From Nostoc linckia NIES-25 (lineage in GTDB: Bacteria; Cyanobacteriota; Cyanobacteriia; Cyanobacteriales; Nostocaceae): 64,000 nucleotides of DNA. The stretch is from assembly GCF_002368035.1 (NCBI RefSeq), contig NZ_AP018223.1:782258-846257 (forward strand), read 5' to 3'. The notes beneath the pieces are model-generated. The model saw only the letters and a program-made list of their open reading frames with translations. It was not told where the DNA came from and did not search any database. A program made the translations under genes and the position numbers. Positions 36,021 to 44,571 of this stretch are shown one piece after another; the stretch's first letter is position 1; every line of letters begins with the position of its first letter.

Positions 36021-36998
36021 CTATTTTTTCAAAGAGATTTTTTGTAATTTCTCTAAATGCAACGTATTTAGCGATCGCTGGCGATAAATTTCATAGAGTC
36101 CCATCCCGGCTGCTACCGAGGCATTGAGGCTAGGAGTTTTACCTTGCAAGGGGATTGATACTAAGACATCGCAGGAGCGTTGAGTTAGCATACTCAGACC
36201 TTCACCTTCGGAGCCAATTACCAAAGCGATGGGGCCGCTGAAATTGATTGTGTGTAAGGGTTCGCTGCCGGTGGCAGCAGTGCCGTAAATCCAAAATCCA
36301 GCTGTTTTTAATTCTTCTAAGGCGCGGCTGAGGTTAACAACTCTGGCTACAGAGAAGTTTTCTAAAGCACCTGCCGCAACTTTGACAACAGTAGAAGTGA
36401 TTCCAGAAGCTCTTCTTTGGGGTATAACTAATCCTTGAGCGCCGATTGCCTCAGCAGTACGAATAATTGCCCCCAAGTTGTGGGGATCGGTAATTCCATC
36501 AGCCACAACAATTACGGGATCGGTTACAGATTTTGCTTTTTCAATGAGATCGGGCAATTCAATATAAGTGTAGGGAGCAATTTGAGCCGCTACGCCTTGA
36601 TGATTAGAATGATTGGTAATTTGGTCTAAACGCTTGGGTTCAACTTCGTCAATCACCGTGCCATTTTCTTTGGCTTGCAAAAGCAAAGGGTGAAAGTTGG
36701 GATCGTAGCGCAGACGGGTAGTAATCCAGATGCGATTGAGACCGCGCTGACTTTGCAAGGCACTCAATACTGGATGACGGCCGTAGATTAAATCGCTCTC
36801 TTCTGTTGGTTTTGCAGGTAGAGACGGATGGGAGAAGTTGCTATTTTGTGGACGGGAATTAGCGGAAATCGGGTTGATATCTATTTTCTTTCTGGGATTG
36901 CGAATCGGATTAGTAACAACACGCTTTCCCTGAAGTTTTACGGGTTGCCCCCGATTTGGTTCGCTAGAAGTCTTGATTTTTCTGGGTTTATTTGACAT
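36021..36998 (-). CDS. rlmB: 23S rRNA (guanosine-2'-O-)-methyltransferase RlmB (TrmH/SpoU family)
   Basis: 325 residues. The first 65 are a basic, Pro/Asn-rich extension. The L30e-like substrate domain (DLIYGRHPVLSALQS) comes next. The SPOUT knot has the three motifs VADGITDPHNLGAIIRTAEAIGA, IALVIGSEGEGLSMLT and VSIPLQGKTPSLNASVAAGM. It methylates G2251-equivalent in 23S rRNA using SAM. It sits 98 bp downstream of the mini-RNase III gene on the same strand. Confidence 0.95.
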   Translation of the reverse strand: MSNKPRKIKTSSEPNRGQPVKLQGKRVVTNPIRNPRKKIDINPISANSRPQNSNFSHPSLPAKPTEESDLIYGRHPVLSALQSQRGLNRIWITTRLRYDPNFHPLLLQAKENGTVIDEVEPKRLDQITNHSNHQGVAAQIAPYTYIELPDLIEKAKSVTDPVIVVADGITDPHNLGAIIRTAEAIGAQGLVIPQRRASGITSTVVKVAAGALENFSVARVVNLSRALEELKTAGFWIYGTAATGSEPLHTINFSGPIALVIGSEGEGLSMLTQRSCDVLVSIPLQGKTPSLNASVAAGMGLYEIYRQRSLNTLHLEKLQKISLKK

Positions 36999-37096
36999 CT
37001 TAGTTTTAGGATATAGCGTATGGTGGGCATCCCGGTCGGCTCAACAATTTACCAGACCTACTCTGCTGTTTTGATAATTGTGAAATTGAATTTTCA

Positions 37097-37576
37097 CTAT
37101 TTCTCTAGATGGAGTATCTCTAACAGTTCGGTTAGGCGCTGGTAATCAGTGAGATATAGGTAGCCAATTAAGGTTTCTAGACTAGTAGCCTGTTGATATA
37201 TTTCGGGATCGAGTCGCTTAGGGCGTCCTGTAGCAGCGTTTCGACCGCGGCGGACAATTTCTAATTCGGTGTCCCTCAGATGAGGAGTCAGCGATCGCAA
37301 ATGTAGCGCTTGTGTTTCCGCTCTTACCTGTGCCACTACCAAACGATGGTAAGTGTTTGCCCGCTGTAGTGGGAGTAGATAGAATATTCTAACATAAAGT
37401 TCATAGATTGCATCCCCCAAATAAGCTAAAGCAGAGGGAGAAATTTCTTGTACTTGTGAAAAAGAAATCTGTTGGCATAAAGGCGCTGTGGTTAATAACA
37501 GTGCTTGAGACCAAGATAAACTCTGTTTTGCAGCTTCATCTTGTCCATTTAATAACCCTTCTTCCTTTGACTTCAC
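37097..37576 (-). CDS. mrnC: Mini-ribonuclease III
   Basis: 159 residues. The RNase III catalytic domain without a dsRNA-binding domain: SALAYLGDAIYELYVR holds the catalytic Asp and LETLIGYLYLTDYQRL the second acidic site. In Bacillus the enzyme trims 23S rRNA ends, so pairing with rlmB fits 23S maturation. About 35 N-terminal residues precede the domain. Confidence 0.92.
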   Translation of the reverse strand: MKSKEEGLLNGQDEAAKQSLSWSQALLLTTAPLCQQISFSQVQEISPSALAYLGDAIYELYVRIFYLLPLQRANTYHRLVVAQVRAETQALHLRSLTPHLRDTELEIVRRGRNAATGRPKRLDPEIYQQATSLETLIGYLYLTDYQRLTELLEILHLEK

Positions 37577-38619
37577 AAATAAATCATTCCTTGACTAGCT
37601 CAATTGTGCAGGCATTCTTCGCAAAGAGTGATTTTTCTGAAGTATGCCATCATAGTATACCTAGCATAATCAACACTATCAGAAATACTTACTAAATTTT
37701 ATCTTTTTAATTAAAACTTGGCATTTTAGATTACTCTGATTTCAACGTCTGCCAAGGTAATTTTGCATACTTATTGCAGTCTAGGATTTACTTATCATGA
37801 GAGAAAATTTCGATCTAGTAGCTCGCGTTGAAATTGGCTAAATTGCTGGGTTCACTAAGTAGTGACTTAATCTCTAATTATACAGTATCGAGTCAAGTTT
37901 ATATCCAGATCGATCGGTTTCCTTTTATGTCTTGATTTCTCTGGCTTTGGTTTTTATCGAATATCTTAGCGAACAGTCATATCCCTAAGAGAATACTCGA
38001 AAAGTTTTTGATGATACGCACATAATTTAGAGAATCTGTCTAAATCTCCCTCTTTTAGGTAGAGTTTAAAGTTTATTTCCCTATTTTTCAATGGGTGTTA
38101 AGGGGGATCGAGCTAAACATTTATACTTGACAAATGTCTTATGAAAATTGACCAACAAGGGGGAAAGGGGAAGGGGGAAGGGGGAAAGGATACAAGAGAG
38201 AGTTTTCAAATATGGAGCACGTGTAAAGATGTATTTCGAGATACGTAGTACGAGAAATGCGGCGTCCTTATTTAAAGCCCTTAACTTTAGTTATGGGGTT
38301 CCCTTTCCCCTTTTACCTTTTACCTTTTCCCTGCCCGAAGGGCATTGACGTGCTAATTTTAAACTTTAGATTTTAGATTAAAAACTACTTCACTAGTCTT
38401 GCAAACAAGCAAACTATATGCACTGCCCTTAGTAAGGTCAACAAATCCAAAATCTAATAATTGTTTGGGTCTTTATATCTTTACCTTGGTCAGTTTTAAA
38501 TATAATAACTCAACTGGCTTAGCGCCTCTCCCACAAGGAGAGAGGTTTTGCCAGAAGTTTTAAAAATTCAGCTATCCGATCTTGAATCTGAATAGCCAAG
38601 TTAATCTTGGGTCGAGCAA
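37577..38619. other. 1-kb intergenic region without a recognised gene
   Basis: Mostly AT-rich DNA. A G-rich arm (GGGGGAAAGGGG reiterations, 38157-38190) and a complementary C-rich arm (CCCTTTCCCCTTTTACC, 38299-38332) can fold over about 100 bp. A CCTCTCCCACAAGGAGAGAGG hairpin lies near 38525. No tRNA cloverleaf or conserved coding frame was seen. The size suggests decayed genes or an unseen small RNA. Confidence 0.6.
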
Positions 38620-38964
38620 TCAAGACTGCTTGACGTTTTCTAGAGCCGCTTCAACTGTTTGTTGCAGGGAGAGAAACTTCTCTAAGCGAACAAGCTTGAC
38701 GGTTTGAGTGACGCGAGCATTCGTGACAATTTGCAAAGTGCCATTAGCGTTTTGAGCCTTCTTGGCTGCTTGCACCAAAGCACCCAAGCCAGAGCTATCA
38801 ATAAAGTCGATTTGTGAGAGATCCAAAATAATATGCTTAGGACCTTCCTCAATCTTACTCTCAAGTACCTTGCGAAACGTCGGCTCAGAAAAGGCATCTA
38901 ACAAACCTGTGAGGCGGAATAGCTGACAGTTATCCCGGACTTCACGAGTGCCCCTCAGGCTCAC
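38620..38964 (-). CDS. STAS-domain anti-sigma factor antagonist
   Basis: 114 residues from GTG 38964. The STAS fold shows HIILDLSQIDFIDSSGLGAL, where the second Ser of DSSG is the site phosphorylated by a partner kinase in SpoIIAA-type proteins. It should bind an anti-sigma or partner-switch kinase. The start is debatable. A strong GAGGAGG (38994-39000) lies 29 bases before the GTG but just five bases before an in-frame ATT at 38988; no ATG, GTG or TTG lies between that site and the upstream stop. An ATT start would add MAEPLNLT and give 122 residues. Confidence 0.88.
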   Translation of the reverse strand: MSLRGTREVRDNCQLFRLTGLLDAFSEPTFRKVLESKIEEGPKHIILDLSQIDFIDSSGLGALVQAAKKAQNANGTLQIVTNARVTQTVKLVRLEKFLSLQQTVEAALENVKQS

Positions 38965-39028
38965 GGTTAGATTCAGTGGCTCAGCAATAATTCCCTCCTC
39001 ATAAGTTAAAGTGAACGCTCAAGTATAG

Positions 39029-39274
39029 ATGGTTTTTGAGCGTGTTGTCTACAATCTACTGGAGCATTGGGGATTGGGGCAAACAGGGCATAGGGAAAGG
39101 GAAAGGGGTATGGTTCGACAAGCTCACCAACCGGGGAAAAGGGAAAAGATTACATTATTCCTTTTCCCTTTAACCTTTAACCTTTTCCCCATCTCCCCAT
39201 CTCCCCATCTCCCCATCTCCCCATCTCCCCATCTCCCCATCTCCCCTGGTCCCCATCTCCCCAGTCCCCATTCC
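39029..39274. repeat. G-rich/C-rich fold-back element with seven tandem CCCCATCT units
   Basis: GGGGATTGGGG, GGGAAAGGG and GGGGAAAAGGG tracts (39066-39148) are followed by CTTTTCCC/TTTAACC tracts. Seven exact 8-bp CCCCATCT units follow at 39187-39242, with an eighth at 39251. A GGTTCGACAAGCTCACCAACC segment (39111-39132) is also typical dispersed repeat DNA. The C-rich arm runs to the last codons of carA. Confidence 0.85.
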
Positions 39275-40432
39275 CTAGTTCCCATCACCTTGACGTGCTG
39301 TTCGCATGGCTTGAACAAATTGCTCAAACAAGTAATCAGCATCGTGAGGACCAGGACTGGCCTCTGGGTGATATTGTACAGAGAATATAGGTAGGGATTT
39401 GTGACGTACCCCGGCAACGGTGCGATCGTTTAAATTCAGGTGACTAACTTCCACAACTGTCGCGGGTAGAGAATCTGGATCGATCGCAAAACTATGGTTT
39501 TGGCTGGTAATTTCTACCCTTTGTTGTAGACCGGCAGGCTGATTCAAACCGCGGTGACCAAATTTGAGTTTATAGGTTTCTGCTCCCAGGGCATGACCCA
39601 AGATTTGATGTCCCATACAAATCCCAAAGATGGGTTTTTGACTCGTCAGTAGCGCTTTGGCAGTTGCAATTCCTTCGGTGACGGCAGCAGGATCGCCAGG
39701 GCCATTAGAAAGAAACACACCATCAGGATTGTAGTTGAGAATTTCCTCTGGTGGCGTATCAGCAGGTACAACAATTACCCGACAACCATAACTTGCTAGG
39801 CGGCGCAAAATATTGCGTTTGATGCCAAAGTCAAGGGCAACAACTGTAAAGGGTTGCTCGATATTGTTGGTAGTTTCTGGGTTGAATTCCCAAGCCGGAA
39901 TTGTGGGATCTGACCATTCATAAGTTTTTGGCGTAGTCACTTCCCGAACCAGATTCAATCCTGTCATGTTCGGAGCTGCCTGCACCTGCTCTAACAATTC
40001 CGCTTCATCCAGAATGGCTGTGGAAATGCCGCCGTTCATAGCTCCGAACATGCGGATTTTGCGGGTAAGGGCGCGGGTGTCGATGCCATAAATAGCTGGT
40101 ATTTGGTGCTGTTTGAGGTAATCAGGTAAGGATTGGGTCGATCGCCAGTTACTTGGCCGATTACAAATGTTACGCGCGATCGCACCCCGCACTTGGGGGC
40201 GTTCTGATTCCTCATCTTCAGGGTTGATACCAGTATTCCCCAATTCTGGATAAGTAAAAATCACAATCTGACCGCAGTAACTAGGGTCGGTCAGTACTTC
40301 TTGATAGCCCGTCATACCAGTGTTGAATACCACCTCTCCGATCGCGGTTCCCGTAGCACCAAAAGACCAACCGCGATAAGTGGTTCCATCTGCCAAGACA
40401 AGTAAAGCTGGTATTGCGTCAGATAAGGACAT
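39275..40432 (-). CDS. carA: Carbamoyl-phosphate synthase small (glutaminase) subunit
   Basis: 385 residues, the expected length. The N-terminal CPSase domain has GEVVFNTGMTGYQEVLTDPS. The class I glutamine amidotransferase domain has nucleophile Cys272 in GICMGHQILGH, then FGHRGLNQP and QYHPEASPGPHD with His355 and Glu357. It supplies ammonia from glutamine to CarB for arginine and pyrimidine synthesis. The last residues (TARQGDGN) lie in repeat DNA. Confidence 0.97.
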   Translation of the reverse strand: MSLSDAIPALLVLADGTTYRGWSFGATGTAIGEVVFNTGMTGYQEVLTDPSYCGQIVIFTYPELGNTGINPEDEESERPQVRGAIARNICNRPSNWRSTQSLPDYLKQHQIPAIYGIDTRALTRKIRMFGAMNGGISTAILDEAELLEQVQAAPNMTGLNLVREVTTPKTYEWSDPTIPAWEFNPETTNNIEQPFTVVALDFGIKRNILRRLASYGCRVIVVPADTPPEEILNYNPDGVFLSNGPGDPAAVTEGIATAKALLTSQKPIFGICMGHQILGHALGAETYKLKFGHRGLNQPAGLQQRVEITSQNHSFAIDPDSLPATVVEVSHLNLNDRTVAGVRHKSLPIFSVQYHPEASPGPHDADYLFEQFVQAMRTARQGDGN

Positions 40433-40446
40433 AGATTGGGGAGTGG

Positions 40447-40474
40447 GTAGAGACGCGATTAATCGCGTCTGTAC
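40447..40474. repeat. 28-bp palindrome, GTAGAGACGCGATT family
   Basis: GTAGAGACGCGATT and AATCGCGTCTGTAC pair with one mismatch. It lies 15 bp before the carA start codon, so it may also affect carA transcription. Confidence 0.8.
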
Positions 40475-40982
40475 GGAGTGGGGATTGGGGATTGGGTACT
40501 GGGTACTAAAGAAAATTTTTCTCTAGTCTCTAGTTCTTAATTCCTATTCCCACTCTCGAAGACTGCAATCTTTGATTGTGCCACAAGTTGAGCAATTAAG
40601 AGTTTTCAGGTTGTTAATTAAAAATTAAAATTGCCAAAAAAGGCAGGAGTTAGGAGGCAGGATAGCGCAGCGTTAGCGAGTCCGCGAGCGTCGGCAGGAG
40701 GTTAAGAGTATCAATTAAAACTTTAGTTCTGGGGTACAACGCTGTTAAAAGCAATAATTATACTGAGAATGCTTGCAACGTTAACGTAGCGGGGCGTAGC
40801 CCGGTATAAAACGTCCTTGCCTCAATCCCATTCTTTTAAGGGTGGGTTACCTCCTGCCGACGCTCGCGGACTCGCTAACGCTGCGCTATCCTGCCTCCTG
40901 CCTCCTGAACTGTTGCCTATTGCCTTTTACTTAAAATCTTTAAAGAGTGGATTTGCAGAAGCTTGGGCAGTTAATATTAATT
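40475..40982. repeat. Intergenic region containing a 51-bp perfect inverted repeat
   Basis: 40652-40702 (starting AGGAGGCAGGATAGCGCAGC) is the exact reverse complement of 40849-40899, with 146 bp between the arms. The loop holds AACGTTAACGTAGCGGGGC and AGCCCGG motifs. GGGGATTGGGG tracts lie at 40480-40500. No gene was seen on either strand before the lipoprotein start. Confidence 0.85.
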
Positions 40983-42035
40983 ATGCTTCCCACTTTTTTA
41001 TCCCGCGCAACCCTAATTTTTGCATTCGGCGCTCTAGCGGTTTTGAGTGTTGCCTGTAGTGAAGACAAACGAAACACTACGACTACTGGCAACGAGCAAC
41101 CCGCCACAATTGGCGATTTGGCATCAGTACAGCCTGCCGCCACCGAACCAGCAACACCAGCGGCTACGCCTGAAGCACAGCCGCCAGAGCCGTCTGAAAC
41201 TGAACCTAGTGTTTTTGAATTGGCGTTAGATAAAGCTGTCAGTGCTTGGAGTATCAGCCAATCTGCTCAATCTCCAGATGATTGGAATTTGGTGGCGAGT
41301 CAATACCAAGATGCGATCGCTCTGATGCAAAAAGTAGAGCGACAAACCCCAGAGTTTGCCTTCGCTCAATCCAAAATCACAGAATATCAGCGGCAAATCA
41401 AATATGCCAAGCAAAAAGCAGCTCCTCGCCCTGTGCCAGTTCAGGAACCTCAAAAAATAGTAGTTGTGGTTCCCCAACCAGCAACTACACCAAGGTTCGC
41501 CTCGCCTCTATCGATTCCCGTACAAAAACAATTATTACCACCAGAAACACAAAGAGCTTCATCAGCAGTGGTGATTCCAGAGCAACTAGTATTTACAGCC
41601 CCAATTAAAAGGCGGGCTGGTGGTACGCCGATTGTGGAAGTAACTTTCAATGGGCAGCGAAAGTTTGAAATGATTGTAGATACAGGAGCCAGTGGCACTG
41701 TAATTACCCAAGACATGGCAGATTCTTTAGGAATAGTACCAGTGGGGAGAGCTAAGGCAAACACCGCCAGTTCTAGAGCTGTAGAATTTCCTGTGGGTTA
41801 TGTTGAGTCAATGGCACTTGGTGGCGTGACGGCGAATCGAGTGCCGGTGGCGATCGCTGGTACGGAACTCGAAACCGGACTTTTAGGACATGACTTTTTT
41901 GGTAATTACGATGTCACAATCAAGCGTAATGTGGTAGAGTTTCGCCCGCAATTGCGATCGCAAATCAATTCCCCAGAAATTGAACTAACTGCTCCAGCTT
42001 CGTCCAAGCCGTCCCGCTTTGCAGGATATCCTTAG
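40983..42035 (+). CDS. Lipoprotein with retropepsin-like aspartic protease domain
   Basis: 350 residues from ATG 40983, which begins a lipoprotein signal (LIFAFGALAVLSVAC). An in-frame GTG at 40947 is less likely. A Pro/Ala/Thr-rich spacer follows, then a helical segment with a tetratricopeptide-like look (LVASQYQDAIALMQKVERQ). A single aspartic protease domain comes last: PIVEVTFNGQRKFEMIVDTGASGT (DTGA catalytic motif), ITQDMADSLGI and GLLGHDFFGNYDVTI. One DTGA per chain implies a dimer. Probably attached to a membrane facing the periplasm or lumen. Its last 71 bp overlap the 3' end of trpD tail to tail. Confidence 0.82.
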   Translation: MLPTFLSRATLIFAFGALAVLSVACSEDKRNTTTTGNEQPATIGDLASVQPAATEPATPAATPEAQPPEPSETEPSVFELALDKAVSAWSISQSAQSPDDWNLVASQYQDAIALMQKVERQTPEFAFAQSKITEYQRQIKYAKQKAAPRPVPVQEPQKIVVVVPQPATTPRFASPLSIPVQKQLLPPETQRASSAVVIPEQLVFTAPIKRRAGGTPIVEVTFNGQRKFEMIVDTGASGTVITQDMADSLGIVPVGRAKANTASSRAVEFPVGYVESMALGGVTANRVPVAIAGTELETGLLGHDFFGNYDVTIKRNVVEFRPQLRSQINSPEIELTAPASSKPSRFAGYP

Positions 42036-43095
42036 CGATTTTAATACCTTGGGCATGATCCAGGAAAGGTATAGCCCCCGCAACTTGCAGCGCCAACGAA
42101 GCATTTAAAGCTACTGCATCCTGTTGCGCTTGAGTTCCCTTACCTTGGAGTACAGCTTTCAGAATCGCCGCATTCTCTTGCACATCCCCGCCCCGAAGCA
42201 TACCTATGGCAGCAGGTGTGACATTCAAATCTAAGGGATTAATGGTAGTTAACTGCACTTCTCCCTCAGAGAACGCCGCCAAGTCAGTTAAATCTCCTAA
42301 CCCAGCCTCATCAAGTTTTTCTCGCCCGTGTAACACAATCGCTTTTTCCTTGCCCAAATTTTGCAAAGCTTGGGCAACCGTAGCTAAAAGTTTCGGTGTG
42401 AATAACCCCACTACTTGCCCAGTTGGATGCAAGGGATTTACCAAGGGCCCTAGTAAATTAAACACTGTTCGCACCCTGAGAGTCCGGCGTAATGAGGCGA
42501 CTGCTTTGAGTGCTGGATGCCAACCAGGGGCAAACAAGAAAGTTATCCCTACTTCGTGTAAAGCAGCTTGCACTTTTTCACTAGGGGCACTCAAATTTAC
42601 ACCCAAGGCTTCTAACACATCGGCGCTGCCAGTGAGGCTTGAGGCCGAACGATTGCCGTGTTTGGCAACCGGTACGCCATAAGCGGCGGCAACAAACGCA
42701 ACCGCTGTCGAAATATTAAAAGTTGACGAACCATCTCCACCAGTGCCGCAGGTGTCAATAAGGGGTTGGGAGTGTGGGAGGGGTGGGGTGGTGGGGTGGT
42801 GGGGTGAAATTCTCTCCCCATCTTCCCATCTCCCCATCTCCCCATCTCCCTTATCCCCAGTCCCCGACTTTGATTGCGATTGTAATACTTCAGCCATGCC
42901 GGTTAGCTCGTCGGCAGAAACACCTTTAAAGTTAAGTGCTGTTAAAATTGCTCCCGATAACTCTGGAGGAACGGCTTCACTAAGCCAACCTTGCATTAAT
43001 TCAGCAGCTTGAGTACGCGACAATGATTGGCCATCTATCAATTGTTGCAGCAGAACATAATAGGATTCTTGTGTAGGGGTTGGGGAAGTAGTCAT
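41965..43095 (-). CDS. trpD: Anthranilate phosphoribosyltransferase with low-complexity insertion
   Basis: 376 residues. Family motifs are clear: DTCGTGGDGSSTFNIST (PRPP loop), AKHGNRSASSLTGSADVLE, FLFAPGWHPALK and FNLLGPLVNPL. It converts anthranilate and PRPP to phosphoribosylanthranilate in tryptophan synthesis. Residues about 76-109 (start KSGTGDKGDGEMGRW) are encoded by GGGGAGATGG/CCCCACCACC repeat DNA and interrupt the protein just before the PRPP loop; typical TrpD has only a few residues there. The 3' end overlaps the convergent lipoprotein gene by 71 bp. Confidence 0.93.
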   Translation of the reverse strand: MTTSPTPTQESYYVLLQQLIDGQSLSRTQAAELMQGWLSEAVPPELSGAILTALNFKGVSADELTGMAEVLQSQSKSGTGDKGDGEMGRWEDGERISPHHPTTPPLPHSQPLIDTCGTGGDGSSTFNISTAVAFVAAAYGVPVAKHGNRSASSLTGSADVLEALGVNLSAPSEKVQAALHEVGITFLFAPGWHPALKAVASLRRTLRVRTVFNLLGPLVNPLHPTGQVVGLFTPKLLATVAQALQNLGKEKAIVLHGREKLDEAGLGDLTDLAAFSEGEVQLTTINPLDLNVTPAAIGMLRGGDVQENAAILKAVLQGKGTQAQQDAVALNASLALQVAGAIPFLDHAQGIKIAKDILQSGTAWTKLEQLVQFLGN

Positions 43096-43363
43096 AGCTA
43101 AGGTTTGTGTCTGTTGTAGGGTGTAGCTACGTTGCAGGGCATGGGAGCTATCCTACCGGAAAATTGGCTTTCATCAAAGTTACAGCAAAATTCAGAAGTC
43201 AGAATTAAAATAGCCTTTCGGGCTAGCTTTGAAGTGTAAATTGTGTATTTCATGCTTCTTGAAATGTGCTGTAAGTTTAAAGTTCAAGGTTTAACTGGAA
43301 ACCCGCATTCATAAGATTCTGATTTTGTAATTTATAGCATTTCTCGTTCTAGTAAAGTACAAG

Positions 43364-43391
43364 GTAGGGGCGCAAAGCTTTGCGCCCCTAC
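43364..43391. terminator. 28-bp perfect palindrome overlapping the methylase stop codon
   Basis: GTAGGGGCGCAAAG and its exact complement. The stop codon of the minus-strand methylase (43388-43390) lies inside it. It shares GTAGGGGCG arms with 7425-7452. It is likely to end methylase transcription, though it is also a dispersed repeat. The adjoining 43096-43363 shows no gene. Confidence 0.6.
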
Positions 43392-44251
43392 AAATTTCTG
43401 TACCTCATTTGCTTGGGAACCGCTATATTATTCAAATCAAGCTTAAGTTTGTAATTAGTAATAAATAACTCTTTACCTTTAGCAGCAACACTTTGCTTGT
43501 AGTTATTCATGCCATATTGCAATTGCCACTCTGAAACATTAGCCCATGGAAAATTTTCTCTAATTTGTGGAGAATCGTCGTAAGTGATTAGCCAAGGATG
43601 ATGACATTGTTGCAATATTTCGGCAAATTTTTGATGTTGAAATGAGGTATGCAAGTCACCATCTTTACCATATAGCTTTGATTTGGTAGCACTAAAATAT
43701 GGTGGGTCTAAGAACAAAAATACTTTTTCGCCTTCTTTTTGTAATAAATAACTATAATCTAAATTAGTAATTTCTACATTTTTTGCCAAAATATATTCTA
43801 ATTTTTCTAGCCGTTCTATTGAAGAATCAGTAAAACGTTTATGAAAAGCTTCTTGGGAAAAACCGCCTGATTCTACAGTGCCAGAAAAAGTAATTCTATT
43901 AAGTACAAAAAAGCGGACTGCTCTTTCAAAATCAGATAATTTATTGACATCTACCCTAGTCAATTCTGTAAAGAGTAATTTACCATCCGTGTGTTTGACT
44001 TTAATATGCCGAATTTCTTTAACTAATTTAGCTATATCAGCTTGGGCAAATTTCCAAAATAAAAATAGTTCGCGGTTTAAATCGTTAATCCAAATCTTGA
44101 GATCGGGGAATTTTTGTTTTAAATAAATAAATACAGAACCACCACCGACGAAAGGCTCTCTGAATTCATCAAAATTTTCTGGTAAGTATTCAACTATTTG
44201 ATTTATTGCTTTTGATTTTCCACCAGGATATCTTAGAGGACTTTTGAGCAT
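43388..44251 (-). CDS. DNA adenine methylase (D12 class)
   Basis: 287 residues with the D12-class order: SAM-binding PLRYPGGKSKAINQI at the start and FREPFVGGGSVFIYLKQKF, then the catalytic LFLDPPYFSATK (DPPY) around residue 181. M.DpnII/Dam-type enzymes of this class methylate adenine, often in GATC. No restriction endonuclease gene is adjacent, so it looks like an orphan methylase. Because the genome is rich in GCGATCGC, GATC methylation would be widespread, but the target site is not proven by sequence. Confidence 0.88.
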   Translation of the reverse strand: MLKSPLRYPGGKSKAINQIVEYLPENFDEFREPFVGGGSVFIYLKQKFPDLKIWINDLNRELFLFWKFAQADIAKLVKEIRHIKVKHTDGKLLFTELTRVDVNKLSDFERAVRFFVLNRITFSGTVESGGFSQEAFHKRFTDSSIERLEKLEYILAKNVEITNLDYSYLLQKEGEKVFLFLDPPYFSATKSKLYGKDGDLHTSFQHQKFAEILQQCHHPWLITYDDSPQIRENFPWANVSEWQLQYGMNNYKQSVAAKGKELFITNYKLKLDLNNIAVPKQMRYRNL

Positions 44252-44295
44252 AGCCTAAAATTATGTAGTAATTTGCTTTTAATTTGGAACTTATC

Positions 44296-44450
44296 TATAG
44301 GACTACTATTTGATTTAGTGAAAAAATATAAGTAAGTATATGTAGGGTGTGTTATGGCGTAGCCTAACGCACCAAAACATTTAGCTGGTGCGTTAGCCTT
44401 TGGCATAACGCACCCTACATATATTTCAAAAATCAAATATGAGTCGTATA
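44296..44450. mobile_element. MITE-like element with TATAGGACT terminal inverted repeats (155 bp)
   Basis: Left end TATAGGACTACTATTTGATT, right end AAATCAAATATGAGTC then GTATA; the ends are imperfect inverted repeats. Inside is a second fold-back: TATGTAGGGTGTGTTATGG paired with CATAACGCACCCTACATA around AACGCACC. A longer relative is at 56316-56687. There is no transposase frame. The ends and TA termini suggest mobilisation by an IS630-type transposase; this is inference. Confidence 0.7.
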
Positions 44451-44571
44451 TATAAATAATGAGTGGAAAATCAGGCTTTTGTAGTTATATGAGGTTTTTT
44501 CCGCCAATCAAATAGGAATCCTAATAAGCTCTAAAATTTTTAATATTAACTTATAACTTCTGCTCAATCTT

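Noticed and set aside
37408..37695. 95-codon plus-strand frame over the mini-RNase III start
   Set aside because: Antisense to a gene with a clear catalytic motif.
38148..38348. 66-codon plus-strand frame in the 1-kb gap
   Set aside because: Both ends are low-complexity G-rich and C-rich arms; the middle has no recognisable protein.
39111..39132. GGTTCGA sequence resembling a tRNA T-arm
   Set aside because: No acceptor, D or anticodon arm can be drawn around it; it is part of a known style of dispersed repeat.
39124..39417. 97-codon minus-strand frame rich in GEMGRWGD
   Set aside because: Translation of the CCCCATCT tandem repeat running antisense into carA.
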